A stretch of 41,309 nt of DNA. It comes from Bacteroidota bacterium (lineage in GTDB: Bacteria; Bacteroidota; Bacteroidia; Sphingobacteriales; Sphingobacteriaceae). Positions within the stretch are counted from its first letter, which is position 1. Every line of letters begins with the position of its first letter. The DNA is taken from positions 1 to 41,309 of the forward strand of contig VGGW01000002.1 in NCBI GenBank assembly GCA_016868395.1, read 5' to 3'. The position numbers and the translations under genes are program-made. A model generated the notes under the pieces. The model saw nothing but the letters and a program-made list of their open reading frames with translations, was not told the DNA's origin and did no database searches. This document shows positions 36,808 to 41,309 of this stretch, piece by piece.

Positions 36808-37791
36808 ATGGTTAAACGTATACGCAGTATCTTTTTTCTTTTTATTTTATCGAATTCTTTTGCTTTAGCGCAAGCTGATATTCGCTTAACAAATCCTGAT
36901 GTTTCAGTAAATCAAAGATATGATTCGGTTGCTACAGACAGAAGAATTGCTTACAGGGATTCAATATCGGCCATAAGAGATTCCATATCAATGGCTTGGA
37001 TAAAATCTCCGGACCCGAACAGGCCAAATCTTTTTCTGGATAGTTTAATTCGTTTATATAAAGTTGAAAAGTTCGACTTTTCTGCCTGGGCGGCGAAATT
37101 TCCGAAACAAGGCAGGCATAACCAGGATGGAATTAGAAGACCTCAGGGTGAAACATGGCTGGTATTTCTTATTTTATCACTGCTTGTTTTCTTTTCTACA
37201 ATCAAATATTTTTTCCCGGCTGAATTTAATAGGATTATCCAGGCCTTTTACAGTAACCAGATACTGACTAGAATTAACAAGGAAGATAACCTGTACAATT
37301 CTTGGCCCTTCATTTTTTTCTATTTGCTCTTTGGTCTTGTAATAGGGCTTTATCTCTATCTTTCAGGGAAATACATACAATTAAGCTATAGCTTCGAGGG
37401 TTTTGAGCTTTTCTTATTTTTATCAGCCCTGGTCATCGGGATGTTTACACTAAAGATACTCTTATTGAGAGTTTTAGGATTTTTATTTGATGTTAGGAGG
37501 CTGGTAAGGGAGTATGTATCTGTTTTGTATTTAAGCTTTTTTAATGCGGCTATTTTATTTTTGCCAATAGTAATTGCCTTCAGTTTAACATCCAGTCGAT
37601 TTGCCGGGGTTTACAGTTATATCGGGATGGTAATGGTTATCGGAATTTTCATCGTCCAATTTATCAGAGCGGGTACAAATATTTTATCAAATTACAAGTT
37701 TCCAAAAGTTTATTTAATTATTTATCTTTGTGCCCTCGAATTTTGTCCTTTAATTATTTTGTTTAAAATACTCGGGTTTAAGCCTTTTTGA
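36808..37791 (+). CDS. DUF4271 domain-containing membrane protein
   Basis: ATG at 36808 gives signal peptide MVKRIRSIFFLFILSNSFALAQ. C-terminal multi-TM region. Adjacent to hemD. Confidence 0.82.
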   Translation: MVKRIRSIFFLFILSNSFALAQADIRLTNPDVSVNQRYDSVATDRRIAYRDSISAIRDSISMAWIKSPDPNRPNLFLDSLIRLYKVEKFDFSAWAAKFPKQGRHNQDGIRRPQGETWLVFLILSLLVFFSTIKYFFPAEFNRIIQAFYSNQILTRINKEDNLYNSWPFIFFYLLFGLVIGLYLYLSGKYIQLSYSFEGFELFLFLSALVIGMFTLKILLLRVLGFLFDVRRLVREYVSVLYLSFFNAAILFLPIVIAFSLTSSRFAGVYSYIGMVMVIGIFIVQFIRAGTNILSNYKFPKVYLIIYLCALEFCPLIILFKILGFKPF

Positions 37792-37796
37792 GAACT

Positions 37797-38567
37797 ATGC
37801 AAGTAAGTACAAACGAAAAACCAAGGAAAGTAAAAAGCATCCTCGTTACATTACCTAAGCCAGATTCGGAAAAGTCGCCTTATTATGATTTAGCAAAAAA
37901 ATATAATCTTAAAATTGATTTCAGATCATTCATTCATGTTGAAGGGGTATCTGCCAAAGAATTTCGAAAAGAGAAGATTAATTTACAAGATTTTAATGCA
38001 GTAATCTTTACAAGCCGGAACGCTGTTGATCATTTTTTTAGAATTTGTGAGGAAATGAGGTTTGATGTGCCGGCTGAGATGAAGTATTTCTGCATCTCAG
38101 AAACGATTGCGCTTTATCTTCAGAAATACATTCAGTATAGAAAGCGGAAAATTTTCTTTGGTAAAGGTAATGCAAGTGATCTGGCAGATATTTTAAAAAA
38201 GCACATGGCTGAAAAGTTTTTATATCCTTGTTCAGATGTTGCAGGTGAAGAAACTCAAAAATTCCTTACAGTCAATGGTTATGATTTTAAACCTGCTGTT
38301 TTATTTCACACGGTATGCAGTGACCTTTCAGATCTTGCCGAGGTTTTCTATGACGTAATTGCATTTTTCAGTCCAAGCAGTATTCATTCATTATTTATAA
38401 ATTTCCCTGATTTCAAGCAGAATTATACCCGTATTGCGGCCTTTGGTTTGAGTACCCATAAGGCAGTGCTGGAACATGATTTGGTACTTAACATTCCTGC
38501 CCCTAGGCCTGAAGCACCAAGTATGACCATGGCATTGGAGCAATACATTAAACAAGTTAATAAGTAG
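37797..38567 (+). CDS. hemD: Uroporphyrinogen-III synthase
   Basis: 'ILVTLPKPDSEKSPYYDLAKKYNLKIDFRSFIHVEGVSAKEFRKEKINLQDFNAVIFTSRNAVDHFF' and 'RIAAFGLSTHKAVLEHDL'. Confidence 0.92.
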   Translation: MQVSTNEKPRKVKSILVTLPKPDSEKSPYYDLAKKYNLKIDFRSFIHVEGVSAKEFRKEKINLQDFNAVIFTSRNAVDHFFRICEEMRFDVPAEMKYFCISETIALYLQKYIQYRKRKIFFGKGNASDLADILKKHMAEKFLYPCSDVAGEETQKFLTVNGYDFKPAVLFHTVCSDLSDLAEVFYDVIAFFSPSSIHSLFINFPDFKQNYTRIAAFGLSTHKAVLEHDLVLNIPAPRPEAPSMTMALEQYIKQVNK

Positions 38568-38749
38568 ATGAAAGCTTGAGGAATTGGTGAATTTATCATT
38601 TTATTGTAAACCAACTCTTTCTTTGATTTTTATCTGTTGAAAGAAGTCTCAAAAATGTATTATTCTGATCTCTTGAACCTTTATTTTTTACAAAAAATTT
38701 TAAATTTAGTAATACAATTAGTGTAAATAAACGTAAATAGATTAGTTTT

Positions 38750-38784
38750 TTCGAATATAATTAATGCTTTTTTATATATTCGAA
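38750..38784. repeat. Perfect 10-bp inverted repeat TTCGAATATA-N15-TATATTCGAA upstream of gldK
   Basis: Left arm 38750-38759, right arm 38775-38784, read directly. Confidence 0.8.
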
Positions 38785-38823
38785 CCAATTTTGTCGGTTG
38801 AATGCAAAATGGAATCAAATAAA

Positions 38824-40143
38824 ATGAGAAAAATATACTTTATCATTCTTGCAGCTATCACCGTTCTTGGTGCCAGTTGTGGTAAAGGTGGTACAAACGG
38901 TGAATTGATAGGTGTTGCAACTAAAAAGTTCAAAAACACTCAAGTCCCTTACGGTATGGTTTACATCCCTGCCGGAACCTTTGTCATGGGTCAGACTGAC
39001 CAGGATATAACTTTTGCTCAAATATCTCAAAACAAACAGGTAACTGTGCAGGCCTTCTACATGGATGAAACTGAGATTACGAATAGCGAATATCGTCAGT
39101 TCGTTAACTGGGTACGTGACTCAATTGCAATTTCTACTTATTTACAAGATGATCTATACTATCTTAAGCCCAAAGGTAAAGTGGATCCAAATGATGCGGG
39201 TAAAAAGTATATCAACTGGAAAAAAGTAGGTAATGGAAGTGCGATTTGGGGAGGTAAAAAGGGTGCTTCAGCAAATGGCCCCAAGTTACAGGCTATGTAT
39301 TACCAAGGGGAGGACAGAGTATTTGACAGAAACGAAATTGATGTGAGGTTGTTGAAGTATAACTTCGCAATTATGAAATTAAGGGAAGCAGCAAATAATC
39401 GTGGTAACAGAGATGCTAGGCGTTCGGATTTTATTTTAAGAGATACCGTAGGGGTATATCCGGATACCCTCGTTTGGTTATCTGATTTTGCCTATGCTCA
39501 GAATGAGCCCTTGGTAAAAAGTTATTTTTCTCATCCTGCCTTCGCAAATTATCCAGTTGTTGGAGTAAATTGGCGGCAGGCGCGAGCGTTTACTGTTTGG
39601 AGAACTCGCTTCAACGAGGCATACAAGGACAGCCGGAAACTTCCAAAGCGTGCTGATTATGATCTTCCTACAGAGGCCGAGTTTGAATATGCTGCCCGAG
39701 GTGGTCGTGTTGGAACTAGTTTTCCCTGGGGAGGCCCATACATTAGAAATGCCAAAGGCTGCCTAATGGCAAATTTCAAGCCTGGACGGGGTAATTATGT
39801 TGATGATGGCGGACCATTTACAGTCAATGTCAAAGCATATTATCCAAATGATTATGGCTTGTACAACATGGCTGGAAATGTTTCTGAATGGACCTCTTCT
39901 GCATTTGACGAATCAGCCTCTACTTTCACCCATGATATGAATCCTTCTTTTAGCTACGAGGCTCGACCAGAAGATCCGGAGGTAATGAAACGTAAGGTTG
40001 TTCGTGGAGGATCTTGGAAGGATATTGGTTATTTTCTACAGAATTCGGCAAGTACATTTGAATATCAGGATACGGCTAAATCGTATATCGGATTTCGTTG
40101 TATAACTAAATACCAGGGTCGGGACATTAAGGACAGACTCTAA
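38824..40143 (+). CDS. gldK: Type IX secretion/gliding motility lipoprotein GldK (PorK), FGE-sulfatase fold
   Basis: MRKIYFIILAAITVLGASCGKGG lipoprotein signal. 'PYGMVYIPAGTFVMGQTDQD', 'VNWRQARAFTVWRTRFN', 'LPTEAEFEYAARGG', 'NMAGNVSEWTSSAFDE'. Followed by gldL and gldM. Starts at 38764 or 38809 are possible. Confidence 0.95.
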   Translation: MRKIYFIILAAITVLGASCGKGGTNGELIGVATKKFKNTQVPYGMVYIPAGTFVMGQTDQDITFAQISQNKQVTVQAFYMDETEITNSEYRQFVNWVRDSIAISTYLQDDLYYLKPKGKVDPNDAGKKYINWKKVGNGSAIWGGKKGASANGPKLQAMYYQGEDRVFDRNEIDVRLLKYNFAIMKLREAANNRGNRDARRSDFILRDTVGVYPDTLVWLSDFAYAQNEPLVKSYFSHPAFANYPVVGVNWRQARAFTVWRTRFNEAYKDSRKLPKRADYDLPTEAEFEYAARGGRVGTSFPWGGPYIRNAKGCLMANFKPGRGNYVDDGGPFTVNVKAYYPNDYGLYNMAGNVSEWTSSAFDESASTFTHDMNPSFSYEARPEDPEVMKRKVVRGGSWKDIGYFLQNSASTFEYQDTAKSYIGFRCITKYQGRDIKDRL

Positions 40144-40187
40144 ATATAAATTTACTATCCACTCGTATATCAAATAGCGTATTAATT

Positions 40188-40979
40188 ATGGCTCAAAAGA
40201 AAAAGTTTAAACTGGGTATAAATACCCTGATTTCATGGGGTGCTTCTGTTGTTATCGTTGGTCTAATGTTCAAAATTCTACACTGGAAAGGTGGAGAAAT
40301 TATGATTGCAGTCGGGTTAATCACGGAAGCTTTACTGTTTTTTGCTTTAGGGTTTAAATCAGAGGCAGCGGAGCCGGATTGGACTAGAGTATATCCAGAA
40401 CTTGATGAAGAATTTAAAGGTGAGTTGCCTAAACAGGCTTCAGGAGCTTCCGGTTCTTCAACTGCTGCTTTGGATAAAATGATGTCTGAAGCTAAAATTG
40501 GCCCTGAGCTGATTGAAAGTCTGGGAACGGGGCTAAGATCTTTCGGGGATAAGGTTTCAGCGATCTCAGGAATAGCAGATACGGCAAGTGCTACCAGTGA
40601 ACTAACAGCTAAAGTTAAAACCGTTTCAGGAAGTTTTGATAACTTGAACACGGCTTTTGAAAAAGCTACCCTTAGCCTGAAGGAAATGGCTGAAACCAAT
40701 ACCGATTCCAAGTCATATCATGAGCAGATAAACAATTTAGCGAAGAATATTTCAGCACTTAATGCTGTTTACGAGCTTGAATTACAAGATTCAAGTGCGC
40801 ACCTTAAGTCGATGAATAAATTCTATCAAAATCTTTCTTTGACCATGCAAAATTTTAATGAGTCGATGGATGATTCTAAACAATTCAAAGATGAGGTGGC
40901 AAAGTTGGCAAAAAACTTATCTTCCCTAAATTCAATATATGGGAATATGCTTTCTGCTATGAACCAACCTAACCGGTAA
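40188..40979 (+). CDS. gldL: Type IX secretion motor protein GldL (PorL)
   Basis: 'LGINTLISWGASVVIVGLMFKILHWKGGEIMIAVGLITEALLFFALGF', two TM segments with long coiled C-terminus. Between gldK and gldM. Confidence 0.96.
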   Translation: MAQKKKFKLGINTLISWGASVVIVGLMFKILHWKGGEIMIAVGLITEALLFFALGFKSEAAEPDWTRVYPELDEEFKGELPKQASGASGSSTAALDKMMSEAKIGPELIESLGTGLRSFGDKVSAISGIADTASATSELTAKVKTVSGSFDNLNTAFEKATLSLKEMAETNTDSKSYHEQINNLAKNISALNAVYELELQDSSAHLKSMNKFYQNLSLTMQNFNESMDDSKQFKDEVAKLAKNLSSLNSIYGNMLSAMNQPNR

Positions 40980-41026
40980 TAATTGCTAAACAAATTATAG
41001 ATCTTTAATTTTTTAAATAAAATTGC

Positions 41027-41309
41027 ATGGCTGGAGGTAAGGAAACCCCAAGGCAGAAAATGATTGGAATACTTTACCTAGTATTATTAGGTTTAGTAGC
41101 ACTGAATATCAGTGATTCAATTTTGGAAGCCTTCAAAAATTTAACGGATAGTTTAAATGCTTCAACACAAAATGTTCAGATTGGTGTTGATGCCACTTAC
41201 GCGTCATTTGAGGCAACCAAATTAAAAAATGAACCTGAGAGAGCACGACCGGTTTATGAAAAGGCTAAAATGGCAAGTTCTTACACCAGTGAACTGACCA
41301 CTTATGTTG
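41027..41309 (+). CDS. gldM: Type IX secretion motor protein GldM (PorM), 3'-truncated by the window edge
   Basis: My translation: MAGGKETPRQKMIGILYLVLLGLVALNISDSILEAFKNLTDSLNASTQNVQIGVDATYASFEATKLKNEPERARPVYEKAKMASSYTSELTTYV. This is the GldM N-terminal TM region. Confidence 0.93.
   Translation, partial: MAGGKETPRQKMIGILYLVLLGLVALNISDSILEAFKNLTDSLNASTQNVQIGVDATYASFEATKLKNEPERARPVYEKAKMASSYTSELTTYV

Noticed and set aside
40193-40711. 172-aa minus-strand ORF antisense to gldL
   Set aside because: A long open antisense frame arising from gldL codon usage. The Ser/Pro/Ala-rich translation has no domain, and gldL itself is unambiguous.
1-41309. Search for CRISPR arrays, tRNA/rRNA genes, transposases, integrases, phage genes, toxin-antitoxin or anti-phage modules
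   Set aside because: No regularly spaced direct repeats, tRNA cloverleaf sequence or corresponding protein families were visible in the sequence or ORF track.

Overview
This 41.3 kb window is a chromosomal segment of a Bacteroidota bacterium (gliding/T9SS lineage). I saw no rRNA, tRNA, CRISPR array, intact transposon or phage module. In order it contains: (1) a 5'-truncated deoxyhypusine-synthase-family gene. (2) A collinear respiratory supercluster (~1.2-16.7 kb) encoding alternative complex III (actABCDEF), cytochrome oxidase subunits II and I, heme O synthase (ctaB), two COX3-family subunits, a subunit IV-like protein, SCO and DUF420. (3) Small genes: a CSMC membrane protein, DUF983, DUF2461 and an OmpA lipoprotein. 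(4) A minus-strand rfbC/DUF4286/TPR group. (5) An S9 peptidase lipoprotein, histidine kinase and OmpR-family regulator operon. (6) A minus-strand MOSC protein, UbiA-like membrane protein, metallophosphoesterase and MoxR-like AAA/VWA pair. (7) A GC-richer, hairpin-dense intergenic island (~32.09-32.56 kb) with no convincing ORF. (8) DUF4440, SDR, HemW, EamA and Lrp/AsnC genes. (9) DUF4271, hemD and the start of the gldK-gldL-gldM type IX secretion operon, with gldM truncated by the window end. Most of this is recognisable core physiology, and I do not see a clear undescribed multi-gene system. The best leads are non-coding or at subfamily level: phased repeats upstream of the Lrp gene, a perfect 10-bp inverted repeat before gldK, the structured cox1-ctaB gap with no ctaA, the 32 kb hairpin island, the CSMC micro-membrane protein, the cytochrome c-ActA fusion, the four-helix CoxB, and the Asn-variant Walker B in the MoxR-like ATPase.
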